Below, in pieces: positions 7,020-14,661 of a DNA stretch of 17,230 bases (its first letter is position 1; each line of letters opens with the position of its first letter). The position numbers and the translations under genes were made by a program. The stretch is from Casp-actino8 sp965659595 (GTDB taxonomy: Bacteria > Actinomycetota > Acidimicrobiia > Acidimicrobiales > Ilumatobacteraceae): positions 1 through 17,230 of the forward strand of contig CBFHWN010000041.1 of NCBI GenBank assembly GCA_965659595.1, written 5' to 3'. Under the pieces are notes generated by a model. It was not told where the DNA came from, searched no databases, and was given only the letters and a program-made list of their open reading frames with translations.

Positions 7020-7035
7020 CTTTCGTACGAGCAGG

Positions 7036-8097
7036 TCAACTCTTGGCGAGTGAATCGTCGAGTGCTCTGATCGCCTCCGTCGGCTTGGCGGCGTTGAGGC
7101 CATCGGCACCCAGAGCAAGCAGATCGACATAGAGCTCGTAACTCTCTCCACCGTTCGGCCACACCCAAGTCACGAGACCAGCCGCTTTGGCCGCTTCCAC
7201 GTATGCCGGTGTGAAGACCTCGATGCCTTCGTACACCGGTGGTACTTGCATGATGCGGGCCCACTCAGGTGGCACCACGCCACCGAGTGCGAAAGCGGTC
7301 GTCATGTCGAGACCGGGTGTCATGGCGACGGTCGGTGCGATGTCATGGAAGTACTGCACGACTGTGTCGTCGAACGAGGTGACGATCACCCGTTCGAGGG
7401 CGTCGTACTCGGTGAGCAGTCGTGCCAATTCGTCGGCCGCTGAGAATGCCTCGGGCGCGCGTCGCTTGATCTCGATGTTCAGAATCCAGCCGGGGAACGT
7501 CTGCAGCACTTCCTCGAAGGAGGCAACCGCGAAATCGTCAGCGGTGAAGCCATCGGGCGCAGGTTGATCGCCGGTCCGAACGCCGCGCCATGTGTAGGCA
7601 TCATCGGGCCGATCCTTACAAGTACACGTGTCGGTGAACCAATAGGCGTTGTCGAGGATGTGCACATCGTCGAAGGTTGCTTCATGAACGACGAGGTCTC
7701 GGTCGGCGGTGCGACCGGTGTCGTCGTCGTGATGTACCACCAGCACACCGTCCGATGTGAGCCTCACGTCGAGATCGAGCGCGTCGACACCGGCGATCGC
7801 CGCACTGATGAACCCGTACATCGAACTGTGTGGGTGTTCTTCCTCGCCGCTGGCGTGGGCCAGCACGATCGGACGGGCGAGGCCGAGCAACTCATCGACG
7901 GTCGATACCACCGGATCGGGGATCTGGTCGCGAGCTGACGTCTCGGCGACCGTCGTCGTCGTGGGATCGACTGCGATCGTCGTAGCTGCAGCCGTCGTTG
8001 CGACTGCCTCAGCAGTGCTGGGGCTCGAGTCGTTCGACGATCCACAGGCGCTCGCACCGAGCACAGCCAGGACGAGGAACGCCGATCTGAACTTCAC
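7036..8097 (-). CDS. Glycerophosphodiester phosphodiesterase-family lipoprotein (atypical active-site signature)
   Basis: 353 residues from GTG 8097. A lipoprotein signal peptide (FRSAFLVLAVLGASAC) puts the lipidated Cys at 18; a Ser/Thr/Ala linker runs to about 60. The TIM-barrel GDPD domain begins at LAHASG (79-84), with GVDALDLDVRLTSDGVLVVHHDD (103-125) and NIEIK (207-211), and ends with GLVTWVWP and ALGADGL. Classical GDPD enzymes read HRG...PENT and then ELD; here the first His (H81) and the later D108, D110 and H123 remain, but the Arg is Ala and PENT is PHSS. It may still hydrolyse glycerophosphodiesters outside the cell or act on a different phosphodiester. The start overlaps the stop of the upstream gene by 4 nt (GTGA), so the two are translationally coupled. 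Confidence 0.85.
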   Translation of the reverse strand: MKFRSAFLVLAVLGASACGSSNDSSPSTAEAVATTAAATTIAVDPTTTTVAETSARDQIPDPVVSTVDELLGLARPIVLAHASGEEEHPHSSMYGFISAAIAGVDALDLDVRLTSDGVLVVHHDDDTGRTADRDLVVHEATFDDVHILDNAYWFTDTCTCKDRPDDAYTWRGVRTGDQPAPDGFTADDFAVASFEEVLQTFPGWILNIEIKRRAPEAFSAADELARLLTEYDALERVIVTSFDDTVVQYFHDIAPTVAMTPGLDMTTAFALGGVVPPEWARIMQVPPVYEGIEVFTPAYVEAAKAAGLVTWVWPNGGESYELYVDLLALGADGLNAAKPTEAIRALDDSLAKS

Positions 8098-10079
8098 GTC
8101 GATGCCGCCAACGTACGTCGTCCGCTCAGGAACGCCGCGGTGTACAACAACAGGGCAACTATCAGGAGATTTCGGTAACCAAGAACGAGTGCGGTGTACT
8201 CGAGTACTCCTCCGACCATGGCACCGATCAGGTTGGCGGCGAAACCCGTCATCGAGTCACCAGCGTCACGGAAGCGCTGGGAGAAGATCACGTTGGCAAT
8301 GAAGATCGGCGCGAAGGCGATGGCACAGGCCGCCAGCAGACGCGGCCAGAAACCGAGCGGCAAGAGAGCGTTCTGCGGAATCAGCCACCCAATGACGATC
8401 GAAACGGCCAACAATCCATACATCAGATTCAGGTTCTTCACGCGTACGCGTTTCGACACCACCACGGCCAAGAGCACCGACGCGATCACACCCGAGAACA
8501 CGAGGGCGTTCACGAACCAAGTGGTTCCGAACAGCAGCGCGAACTGCACGATGTTCTTCGTCTCGAGCAACATGAAAGCCACACCCATGAAGAAGAGGTC
8601 GGCGTAACTGCGCATGGCTCCCATCGGCCCGCCTACCAGACGAACCAACACCACCGAGGCGAGCAGAATCAGTCCGAGGGCCACGACGTAGAAGGTGGGG
8701 ATCGACGGCGTCTTCAGATATGGGAAGGGGCGATCGTCGGAGACCGGCTCGGGAACGTCGCTCGACGGCACCCATTGCTGACCGGACGGACAGTCGACCA
8801 CCGACGGGTCGACACCGACCACCAGAACGGCCACAGTTCCTTCGAGTTTCGTCACACACGGTTCATGACCGAAGGCGTCGGTGAGTGTCTGCGCGTACCG
8901 ATCGACCAACCACGATTCGCGATACAGGTTGTACATGGCGAAAACGCCGTCATCGGTCAGATGATCTCGATAGGCCTCAGCCGCTTCGACCGTGAACAGG
9001 TAACTCTCGAGACGAATCGACGACGCGCCCTGTACCAAGGTCAGCGAGTCGGGAAGTGCGAGCACGATCTGATCCCACGATTTGTCGGCTCGTTCGAGGT
9101 AGGCACGGCCGTCGTCGACGTGAGTGTCGACACGAGGGTTTCCGTAGGGATCGTTCGGGTGATACTTCTTCGCCAGATCGAGAAGACGATGGTCGATTTC
9201 GACGGCGTCGACGTGCTGTGCTCCGTTGGCCAGAGCAACGGCGACGTCGTTGCCACTGCCCGATCCGATCACGAGGAGATCCTCCACCGGCTCCTGCGAC
9301 GCACGTCGCTCGTAGAGAGTCTGATAGAGAGGCCAGTCTTCGTCGGATGTCTGGAACCAGTGCGGAACACCGTTCACCAGAACACCGGCGCCACTGTCGC
9401 CGAGCAGATAGTTGGCTTTGTAGTACGGCGTCCAGAGAACATTGTCTTCTCTCGATTCGACACCCCATGTGGCCAGCAGGACGAGGAGCGGAATCGCCAG
9501 AAGTGCCGCCTCGGCGACGCGACGAGGCCACAGTGTCCACACGAACACAACTGTGACGATGATCCCCCACACGATCGGTGGTGCACCGACGAACGACAGC
9601 AAAGCGAATCCGACGATGCCGATCAACGAGCCGATCAAGTCGAACTGATACGCGTCGAGGTTCTTCATTTGTCGGAACGTGTGCGCGATGCCGTTCCCGA
9701 TGCAGGCGAGGATGAACGCGACGGCCAGAAAGACCGCAGGTAAGGCGAGTTCTCGGGGTGGCCCCGACGGCTTCAGTTCAGCGCCGAAGAAGATGAGATC
9801 GCCACCGGTCGACACCACAGTGACCGGCACGTTGTGCACGAACACGACGAGGGCGGCCAGAGCCAGAGGGGCGAACTTGTAGATCTGCACATCGGACCGC
9901 TTGGCCAAGAGAAACCCGAGTCCGATGCCGAGGAAACTTCCGAGCAGAACGATGTTCGAGAAATAGGCCAGGTAGAGGACGTTGCCGCCCAGCCAGCGAA
10001 TGAGGGCCAGCTCGACGAAGAGCATGAGGAAGCACAGAACGACCAACCGGATGCGAAGAAGACGGGCGTTCGAGTCCAC
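8094..10079 (-). CDS. Polytopic membrane protein with embedded spermidine-synthase-like methyltransferase-fold domain
   Basis: 661 residues. About seven membrane segments (roughly residues 8-30, 34-58, 67-89, 112-133, 146-166, 168-184, 190-206) precede a soluble Rossmann domain at about 215-430, with LLVIGSGSGNDVA (268-280), VEIDHRLL (293-300), HVDDGRAYL (320-328) and ALPDS (341-345). These match the nucleotide-binding motifs of polyamine synthases. About seven further segments follow (463-482, 491-513, 521-541, 550-568, 577-600, and two at 610-651). Such membrane spermidine-synthase-like proteins occur widely in bacteria; the substrate is unknown and polyamine synthesis is not proven. GTG 10079 is the only in-frame start after the guaD stop; a longer version would overlap guaD out of frame. 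Second gene of guaD - this - GDPD. Confidence 0.87.
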   Translation of the reverse strand: MDSNARLLRIRLVVLCFLMLFVELALIRWLGGNVLYLAYFSNIVLLGSFLGIGLGFLLAKRSDVQIYKFAPLALAALVVFVHNVPVTVVSTGGDLIFFGAELKPSGPPRELALPAVFLAVAFILACIGNGIAHTFRQMKNLDAYQFDLIGSLIGIVGFALLSFVGAPPIVWGIIVTVVFVWTLWPRRVAEAALLAIPLLVLLATWGVESREDNVLWTPYYKANYLLGDSGAGVLVNGVPHWFQTSDEDWPLYQTLYERRASQEPVEDLLVIGSGSGNDVAVALANGAQHVDAVEIDHRLLDLAKKYHPNDPYGNPRVDTHVDDGRAYLERADKSWDQIVLALPDSLTLVQGASSIRLESYLFTVEAAEAYRDHLTDDGVFAMYNLYRESWLVDRYAQTLTDAFGHEPCVTKLEGTVAVLVVGVDPSVVDCPSGQQWVPSSDVPEPVSDDRPFPYLKTPSIPTFYVVALGLILLASVVLVRLVGGPMGAMRSYADLFFMGVAFMLLETKNIVQFALLFGTTWFVNALVFSGVIASVLLAVVVSKRVRVKNLNLMYGLLAVSIVIGWLIPQNALLPLGFWPRLLAACAIAFAPIFIANVIFSQRFRDAGDSMTGFAANLIGAMVGGVLEYTALVLGYRNLLIVALLLYTAAFLSGRRTLAAST

Positions 10080-10149
10080 GGCGTAGCCAACATAGTGGTT
10101 GGCGACGGAGTGCCTGTGGATCGACTCGGCGCCGACGAACTGCCCGTGA

Positions 10150-11511
10150 TCAGTGCTCGCGGCCGGCCACGCGTCGACCGTCGACCCACACGTGGGTGAT
10201 GTCGTTCGATCCGGCCACTCGGACGATCTTCTCGAAGAGCCTCTCCTCCGAGTCGACTTCGTCCCACCGCCGAAGAGCTGATCCGCGAGTTTCCAGGTCG
10301 ACACTGAAGGCGTCGAACTTCCGCCCGACCTCGAACGACCCGACTGGGATGCCCAGAAGCTCGGCTCCGCCTGCAGTCGCCACGTGAAACGCCGCGACGG
10401 TGTCGATCCGCGAACTGGGCACACCCCGCTCTTCAGCCGACCGACGTGGGTCGACTCCGTCTTCCAACATCCGCGACACCGTGACCGCGTGCGAACACTG
10501 CGGTAGAAGCCCAACCGTCGGACCACCAGCCACATCGGACCCGAGCCCGACCCGGACACCACGATCGAGAGCCCGACGCACAGGAAACACAGCATTGGCG
10601 AAATACGAGTTCGACAGCGGACAATGGGCGACGCCGGCCTGGCGTCCCCGGACTCGATTCATGTCCTCGTCGGTCAGGTGGTCGGCATGGGCGAGAACTG
10701 TGGACTCGCGCAGTAATCCGAAACCGTCCAACACCTCGGAGTCGGTGCGACCGAATCGTTCGAGAACGTACCCATGGGCCCAATCGGACTCCGAACAGTG
10801 CGTCTGCACGATCTGCCCTGAACTCGCCGCCAAATCACCCAGGCCTCGTAACAGGTCGTCGGTGCACGCCGGAACGAAACGCGGTGTCACGATCGGTCGC
10901 ACACGCGACGCGTCCCCTCCTGCACGCAACACGTCGTCGATCGAACGCGCCGACGCCTCGACACCGGCCGAAGGAGACACGTCTCGATACCACTCGGGCG
11001 CGCCCTCGGGATGATCCATGGCCACGCGTCCGACGAAGGCGCGCTGGCCGAGTTCGCCGCACACCTCGGCCAGCTGCCGACTGGCTCCTTCGTGGATGCT
11101 CGAGAAGTAGACGGCGGTCGTGGTCCCATGGGCCAACAGAGATGGAACCATGTGGCGCCACACCCGATCGGCGAACGACTCGTCCGCATAACGCGCTTCC
11201 AACGGGAACGTGTAGGCGAACAACCATTCTTCGAGAGGAAGATCGAGGCCGGTCCCGATTTGTGGCCATTGCGGCGCGTGGATGTGCGTGTCAATCAAGC
11301 CGGGAAGCAGGCGCTCGGAATCTCCGAGACGTACGACGTGTCGAGCCGACGACACGAGATCATCGGCTCGCTGGTCGTCGATGGGCATCACGTCGACGAT
11401 GACACCCGTCGCATCGACGGCGATCACGTGATCGGCGAGAACGTCCAGACGATCGGCGCGAGCGGCCTGATACGCCGTTCCCACCACCGCGAGGTCGACC
11501 GTTCCTGACAT
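10150..11511 (-). CDS. guaD: Guanine deaminase (amidohydrolase family)
   Basis: 453 residues, about the usual length. Hydrolyses guanine to xanthine and ammonia in purine salvage and degradation, in the cytoplasm. Zinc ligands visible: H76 and H78 in GLIDTHIHAPQ, H238 in QTHCSE, H275 in LAHADHL and D326 in GSDVAGG; E241 is the likely proton carrier. THIHAPQ, LPLEEWLFAYTFPLE (91-105), HGTTTAVYFSSIH (128-140) and HCPLSN (296-301) are the guanine-deaminase versions of the amidohydrolase motifs, which separate it from cytosine deaminase and chlorohydrolases. First gene of a minus-strand set of three, with a 70-bp gap to the next gene. It is divergent from mscS. Confidence 0.9.
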   Translation of the reverse strand: MSGTVDLAVVGTAYQAARADRLDVLADHVIAVDATGVIVDVMPIDDQRADDLVSSARHVVRLGDSERLLPGLIDTHIHAPQWPQIGTGLDLPLEEWLFAYTFPLEARYADESFADRVWRHMVPSLLAHGTTTAVYFSSIHEGASRQLAEVCGELGQRAFVGRVAMDHPEGAPEWYRDVSPSAGVEASARSIDDVLRAGGDASRVRPIVTPRFVPACTDDLLRGLGDLAASSGQIVQTHCSESDWAHGYVLERFGRTDSEVLDGFGLLRESTVLAHADHLTDEDMNRVRGRQAGVAHCPLSNSYFANAVFPVRRALDRGVRVGLGSDVAGGPTVGLLPQCSHAVTVSRMLEDGVDPRRSAEERGVPSSRIDTVAAFHVATAGGAELLGIPVGSFEVGRKFDAFSVDLETRGSALRRWDEVDSEERLFEKIVRVAGSNDITHVWVDGRRVAGREH

Positions 11512-11517
11512 GTGCCG

Positions 11518-11523
11518 AGCGTA
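11518..11523 (-). promoter_or_regulatory. -10 hexamer TACGCT, leaderless promoter of guaD
   Basis: On the minus strand TACGCT is followed by exactly six bases and then the ATG at 11511. No Shine-Dalgarno sequence is visible. It shares the 95-bp divergent intergenic region with the mscS promoter. Confidence 0.5.
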
Positions 11524-11594
11524 GTCAGGCTGGCCTTTCGCAACCGTTTCGCGACAGTTTCTTGGAATTCCTCGTGCAACGGACGGACAGGTCC

Positions 11595-11600
11595 TAGGTT
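11595..11600 (+). promoter_or_regulatory. -10 hexamer TAGGTT, leaderless promoter of the MscS gene
   Basis: TAGGTT is followed by six bases (11601-11606) and the ATG at 11607. No Shine-Dalgarno sequence lies in the usual window. Confidence 0.5.
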
Positions 11601-11606
11601 CGAAGC

Positions 11607-12533
11607 ATGTTCGCCCTCACCCGAGACGAAGTGGTGTCCTGGCTCGGAGACATCGCCGTTCCCGCACTGCGAATCCTGATCGTTGTCGTCATGGCCGAAG
11701 TCGCGGTGATCGTCCTACGCCGAACCACCCGCGCCGCGTTCCAGAAACTCATCGAACGGGGCGACAGCCCTCTCATCGGATCGCGTCAGGTCCTGGAGAA
11801 GCTCGGCCTTGCTGATAGCGAAGCTCCGCCGAGGGACATCACTGTCAATCGAAATCACAAGCGTGTCGACGCTCTGTCCGACATCTCCAACAATCTGATC
11901 AAGGTCGTGATCTGGCTGGTCGCCATCTTCATGATCCTCGGCACTCTCGGTATCAACCTCGGACCTCTCGTGGCTGGCGCCGGTATCGCCGGTATCGCTC
12001 TCGGCTTCGGTGCGCAGAGCATCGTCAAGGACTTTCTGAGCGGCATACTCATGCTCGTCGAAGATCAATTCGGAGTCGGAGACATCATCGACGTCGGCGA
12101 AGCCTCCGGTGTCGTCGAATCGCTGTCGCTTCGCACCACGCGACTCCGGTCGGTCGACGGAACCGTCTGGCACGTCCCGAACGGTGAGATCCGGCGGGTC
12201 GGCAACATGAGCCAGGGTTGGTCGCGATCGGTGATCGACGTCGGGATTGGCTATGGCTCCGACATCGACACCTCCCTCGCCATCATGAAGGAAGTCGCCG
12301 AGACCATGTCGAACGAAGAAACGTGGAACACGAAACTTTTGGAGAAGCCCGAGTTGCTGGGCGTGCAAGACCTCGGTGATTCATCGGTCGTTCTTCGCAT
12401 GTGGGTGGTCACCGAACCCGCCGCACAGTGGGACGTGTCGCGCGAGTTGCGACGCCGCATCAAGTACGCCTTCGACAACGCTGGGATCGAGATCCCGTTC
12501 CCGCAGGTCACCGCGCACCTTCGCCGGGATTGA
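11607..12533 (+). CDS. MscS-family mechanosensitive ion channel
   Basis: 308 residues, typical of the small MscS type. It opens when membrane tension rises and releases solutes on osmotic downshock. Membrane segments lie at about 18-38 and 97-115, followed by the pore helix at about 119-150 with the Gly/Ala pattern AGAGIAGIALGFGAQS and KDFLSGI. The cytoplasmic beta domain has VEDQFGVGDII (151-161), TTRLRSVDG (177-185) and VPNGEI (190-195). The C-terminal alpha/beta part ends with GIEIPFPQ (293-300). About 45 residues between the first two segments are charged and probably cytoplasmic. It is followed after 48 bp by an ABC transporter gene with its own promoter-like hexamer; a functional link is not evident. 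Confidence 0.93.
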   Translation: MFALTRDEVVSWLGDIAVPALRILIVVVMAEVAVIVLRRTTRAAFQKLIERGDSPLIGSRQVLEKLGLADSEAPPRDITVNRNHKRVDALSDISNNLIKVVIWLVAIFMILGTLGINLGPLVAGAGIAGIALGFGAQSIVKDFLSGILMLVEDQFGVGDIIDVGEASGVVESLSLRTTRLRSVDGTVWHVPNGEIRRVGNMSQGWSRSVIDVGIGYGSDIDTSLAIMKEVAETMSNEETWNTKLLEKPELLGVQDLGDSSVVLRMWVVTEPAAQWDVSRELRRRIKYAFDNAGIEIPFPQVTAHLRRD

Positions 12534-12569
12534 GGACCCTCGTCACGGTCAACCACCGTGCGTTCACCT

Positions 12570-12575
12570 TAAGTT
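12570..12575 (+). promoter_or_regulatory. -10 hexamer TAAGTT, leaderless promoter of the ABC transporter operon
   Basis: TAAGTT is followed by six bases (12576-12581) and the ATG at 12582. A short 5-bp stem (CACGG 12544-12548, CCGTG 12556-12560) lies upstream without a T-tract, so termination after mscS is uncertain. Confidence 0.5.
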
Positions 12576-12581
12576 GGTCAC

Positions 12582-13487
12582 ATGGTGACGACGACCACGG
12601 CCATCGAAGTCGTCGGTCTCACCAAATACTACGGCCGTCACCGAGGAGTCGAAGACGTGGCGCTCGGAGTGCAGTACGGCGAAATCCTCGGTTTCCTCGG
12701 ACCGAACGGTTCGGGAAAGACGACCGTTCTCCGAGTCGTCATGGGACTTCTGCGCGCCACCAGCGGCGAGGTCGTCGTCGACGGATCTCCCGTCGACAGT
12801 GATCCCCGGGAATGGCGACGGAGTATCGGCTACCTCCCGGGCGAGCTCGAGTTGTACGACCACTTGACGGTCAACGATTACTTGTCGTACCTCGCACATA
12901 TTCGTCGAATCGATTGCTCGACCGACATCGACGTTCTGTCGAAAAGATTCGACCTGGATCGATCGGCGCGAATCGCTGGTCTCTCGAAAGGCAACAAACA
13001 GAAGGTCGGAGTCGTGCAAGCCTTCATGCATCGTCCGACCATTCTCTTGCTCGACGAACCGACATCGGGTCTCGATCCGATCGCGCAAGAGGAATTCGCC
13101 GATCTGATCCGACAGCGTCGTGACGAGGGAGCGGCCGTCGTGCTGTCGTCGCACGTTCTCCACGAAGTCGAGCAGGTCGCCGATCGGGTGGCGATTCTCG
13201 ATCACGGGCGACTTCTCACCGTGGACACCGTCGACGGCTTACGCGCCCGCATCGCCACCGAGATCAACCTCACCTTCGATCGTCCTGTCGACCTCGAGAA
13301 ATACGCGAGCTGCCCGGGAGTGGTCGACGCATGTCTCGACGACGACTGCGTCGTGGTGCGAGCGGTCGTTCCTCACACGGAGGTCCTGCGACGTGCCGTC
13401 GACGACGGCGTAGTCAAGGTCGTGTCCCACGAACCGACGCTCGCCGATGTCTTCATCGCTCTCACGAGGTCGAATCATGTTTCTTGA
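12582..13487 (+). CDS. ABC transporter ATP-binding protein (ABC-2 exporter type)
   Basis: 301 residues. Walker A GPNGSGKTT (40-48), signature LSKGNKQK (134-141), Walker B ILLLDEPTSGLD (154-165) and the H-loop His191 in LSSHVLHEVEQVADR are all intact, so it should hydrolyse ATP. At the Q-loop the usual Gln is absent (GYLPGELELYD, 83-93), a variant that I believe occurs in other actinobacterial ABC-2 ATPases of this type. The last 70 residues form a small C-terminal domain. The gene overlaps the permease gene by 11 bp. The pair should form a 2+2 exporter at the cytoplasmic membrane; the substrate is unknown and could be a drug, lipid or peptide. Confidence 0.92.
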   Translation: MVTTTTAIEVVGLTKYYGRHRGVEDVALGVQYGEILGFLGPNGSGKTTVLRVVMGLLRATSGEVVVDGSPVDSDPREWRRSIGYLPGELELYDHLTVNDYLSYLAHIRRIDCSTDIDVLSKRFDLDRSARIAGLSKGNKQKVGVVQAFMHRPTILLLDEPTSGLDPIAQEEFADLIRQRRDEGAAVVLSSHVLHEVEQVADRVAILDHGRLLTVDTVDGLRARIATEINLTFDRPVDLEKYASCPGVVDACLDDDCVVVRAVVPHTEVLRRAVDDGVVKVVSHEPTLADVFIALTRSNHVS

Positions 13488-14277
13488 AGCCGTCGTTCTT
13501 CGATCGCTCCGAGATCGCTGGCGAAGTCTCATCGCCTGGCAGGTCGGTCTCATCGCGCTGGTGACGGTGCAGATGTCGGTCTACCCGACTGTTCGCGACA
13601 CGTCATCCGATTGGGAGGGCGCATTGGAGTCCTTCCCCGAGGTATTTCGTGAGATCTTTCGCATGGAGAACTACACCTCTCCGGAGGGTTACCTCTCGAC
13701 GGAACTCTTGTCGTTCGTCGTTCCGTTCATCTTCATGACTCTCGGAGCCTCGTGGGGGGCTCGCGCCACGTCCGACGATGAGGAGAAGGGAACGGCCGAC
13801 ATTCTGCTGTCACTCCCCATCACCCGACGCAGCTTCCTTGTGAGCCGCTGGCTGAGCGGGGTCCTGGTTCTTGTAGCGACCTCGATCGTCTTCATGTTGG
13901 CCTTGTGGGTCGGGGGCTCTCTTCTCGACATGAATATCTCGGTCGGCCGATTCGCCAACGCGTCCGTGATGCTGTGCTGTACCGGCCTCGCCAGCTACGC
14001 CCTGGCCGCCACTGTCGGGACTCTCACCGGACGCCGCGGCATCGGGCTCGGTGTGACCATGACGTGTCTCATTGCCGGCTTCGTCTTCTATTCCCTCGCA
14101 CCACTGGTCGGCTTCTTCGAGGCCGTCAACCCCTACAACCCCCTCCAGTGGATGCTCGGCGCGCAGCCTCTCACCTCGGGCGTGTCGCTCGGCTACATCG
14201 CTCTCCTCGTTTCGATCGGTGCAGTGGGTCTCACGGCCAGCGTCCTCGTGTTCGACCGGCGGGACATCCAGGTCTGA
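13477..14277 (+). CDS. ABC-2 type exporter permease
   Basis: 266 residues with about six membrane segments (roughly 17-37, 75-96, 126-147, 161-183, 188-210, 235-258). The cytoplasmic loop DEEKGTADILLSLPITRR (101-118) is the typical ABC-2 coupling motif (ExGT...LLSLPI.R). The start used is ATG 13477, six bases after GAGGT (13466-13470); it overlaps the end of the ATPase gene by 11 bp, so the two are translationally coupled. An in-frame start 30 bp upstream lacks a ribosome-binding site. It forms the membrane part of the exporter with the preceding ATPase. Confidence 0.9.
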   Translation: MFLEAVVLRSLRDRWRSLIAWQVGLIALVTVQMSVYPTVRDTSSDWEGALESFPEVFREIFRMENYTSPEGYLSTELLSFVVPFIFMTLGASWGARATSDDEEKGTADILLSLPITRRSFLVSRWLSGVLVLVATSIVFMLALWVGGSLLDMNISVGRFANASVMLCCTGLASYALAATVGTLTGRRGIGLGVTMTCLIAGFVFYSLAPLVGFFEAVNPYNPLQWMLGAQPLTSGVSLGYIALLVSIGAVGLTASVLVFDRRDIQV

Positions 14278-14292
14278 ACAGGGCCGGAGGGA

Positions 14293-14298
14293 TATCGT
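14293..14298 (+). promoter_or_regulatory. -10 hexamer TATCGT, leaderless promoter of the winged-helix gene
   Basis: TATCGT is followed by six bases (14299-14304) and the ATG at 14305. A GGAGGG at 14286-14291 is also present, but 13 bases from the ATG, rather far for a ribosome-binding site; both modes of initiation are possible. Confidence 0.4.
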
Positions 14299-14304
14299 TC
14301 CGCC

Positions 14305-14586
14305 ATGCCCGACGCACCCCGGAACTGGACGTTCTTGAGCAATCACGCTCATGTACTCGTGTGTCTCGCTGCCGATCCCGATTCACGCCTTCGCGATATC
14401 GCCGCCGAGGTCGGGATCACCGAACGTCGGGTCAACGGCATCCTCGCCGATCTCGAAGCGGCCGGGATCGTGACCGTGTTCAAGTCAGGTCGACGGAACT
14501 CCTACAAGATCAATCGTCGAGCCCGACTACGGCATCCGCTCGAATCCCATAAGACCGTGGGCGACCTGCTGAAGGGTGTGCTCTGA
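14305..14586 (+). CDS. Small winged helix-turn-helix (MarR/ArsR-like) DNA-binding protein
   Basis: 93 residues, almost entirely a winged-helix domain: NHAHVLVCLA (13-22), helix-turn-helix RLRDIAAEVGITERRVNGILADLEAAG at 28-54, and a basic wing VFKSGRRNSYKI (58-69). The ending RHPLESHKTVGDLL resembles a compact family of actinobacterial proteins often labelled MarR- or ArsR-like. No metal-binding cysteines or ligand domain are present, so the signal it senses is unknown. It stands 27 bp after the ABC exporter genes and 75 bp before sbtA, and could regulate either. The palindrome at 14626-14643 is the nearest candidate binding site, which is only a guess from position. Confidence 0.85.
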   Translation: MPDAPRNWTFLSNHAHVLVCLAADPDSRLRDIAAEVGITERRVNGILADLEAAGIVTVFKSGRRNSYKINRRARLRHPLESHKTVGDLLKGVL

Positions 14587-14625
14587 CGAGTCTCGACTCA
14601 TGTCATACGATCCATTCACTAGAAG

Positions 14626-14643
14626 TTGATTTCATGTAATCAA
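14626..14643 (+). promoter_or_regulatory. 18-bp palindromic operator candidate over the sbtA promoter
   Basis: TTGATTTCATGTAATCAA is symmetric at 16 of 18 positions: TTGATT and AATCAA arms and a CATG centre. It covers the likely -35 (TTGATT, 14626-14631) and the first part of the spacer to the -10 at 14650-14655. This is a typical place for a repressor. It is strikingly AT-rich in a GC-rich surrounding. A partial copy of its centre (TCATGTCAT, 14598-14606) lies 34 bp upstream. The protein that binds is unknown. Confidence 0.6.
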
Positions 14644-14649
14644 GGCCAG

Positions 14650-14655
14650 TAGTTT
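14650..14655 (+). promoter_or_regulatory. -10 hexamer TAGTTT, leaderless promoter of sbtA
   Basis: TAGTTT is followed by six bases (14656-14661) and the GTG at 14662. TTGATT at 14626-14631 serves as a plausible -35 with an 18-bp spacer, the best -35/-10 pair in the window. The in-frame TAG at 14650-14652 rules out any earlier start for sbtA. Confidence 0.55.
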
Positions 14656-14661
14656 CGCCCG

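Noticed and set aside
7023..7030. TCGTACGA palindrome between tRNA-Arg(UCG) and the GDPD stop as a bidirectional terminator
   Set aside because: Eight bases with no loop cannot form a terminator hairpin, and no T-tract follows.
6809..7264. Minus-strand open frames across the two tRNA-Arg genes, with peptide text such as GTRTPNRL and ARRDSNP
   Set aside because: These are the well-known false proteins read antisense through tRNA-Arg genes; they overlap two clear tRNAs and the end of the GDPD gene.
10080..10595. Longer N-terminus for the membrane spermidine-synthase-like protein
   Set aside because: The extension is Arg/Ser-rich, has no membrane segment, and lies out of frame over the well-supported C-terminus of guanine deaminase.
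14626..14643. FNR/CRP-type binding site
   Set aside because: FNR needs TTGAT-N4-ATCAA; here the same arms are eight bases apart, and CRP arms (TGTGA) are absent.
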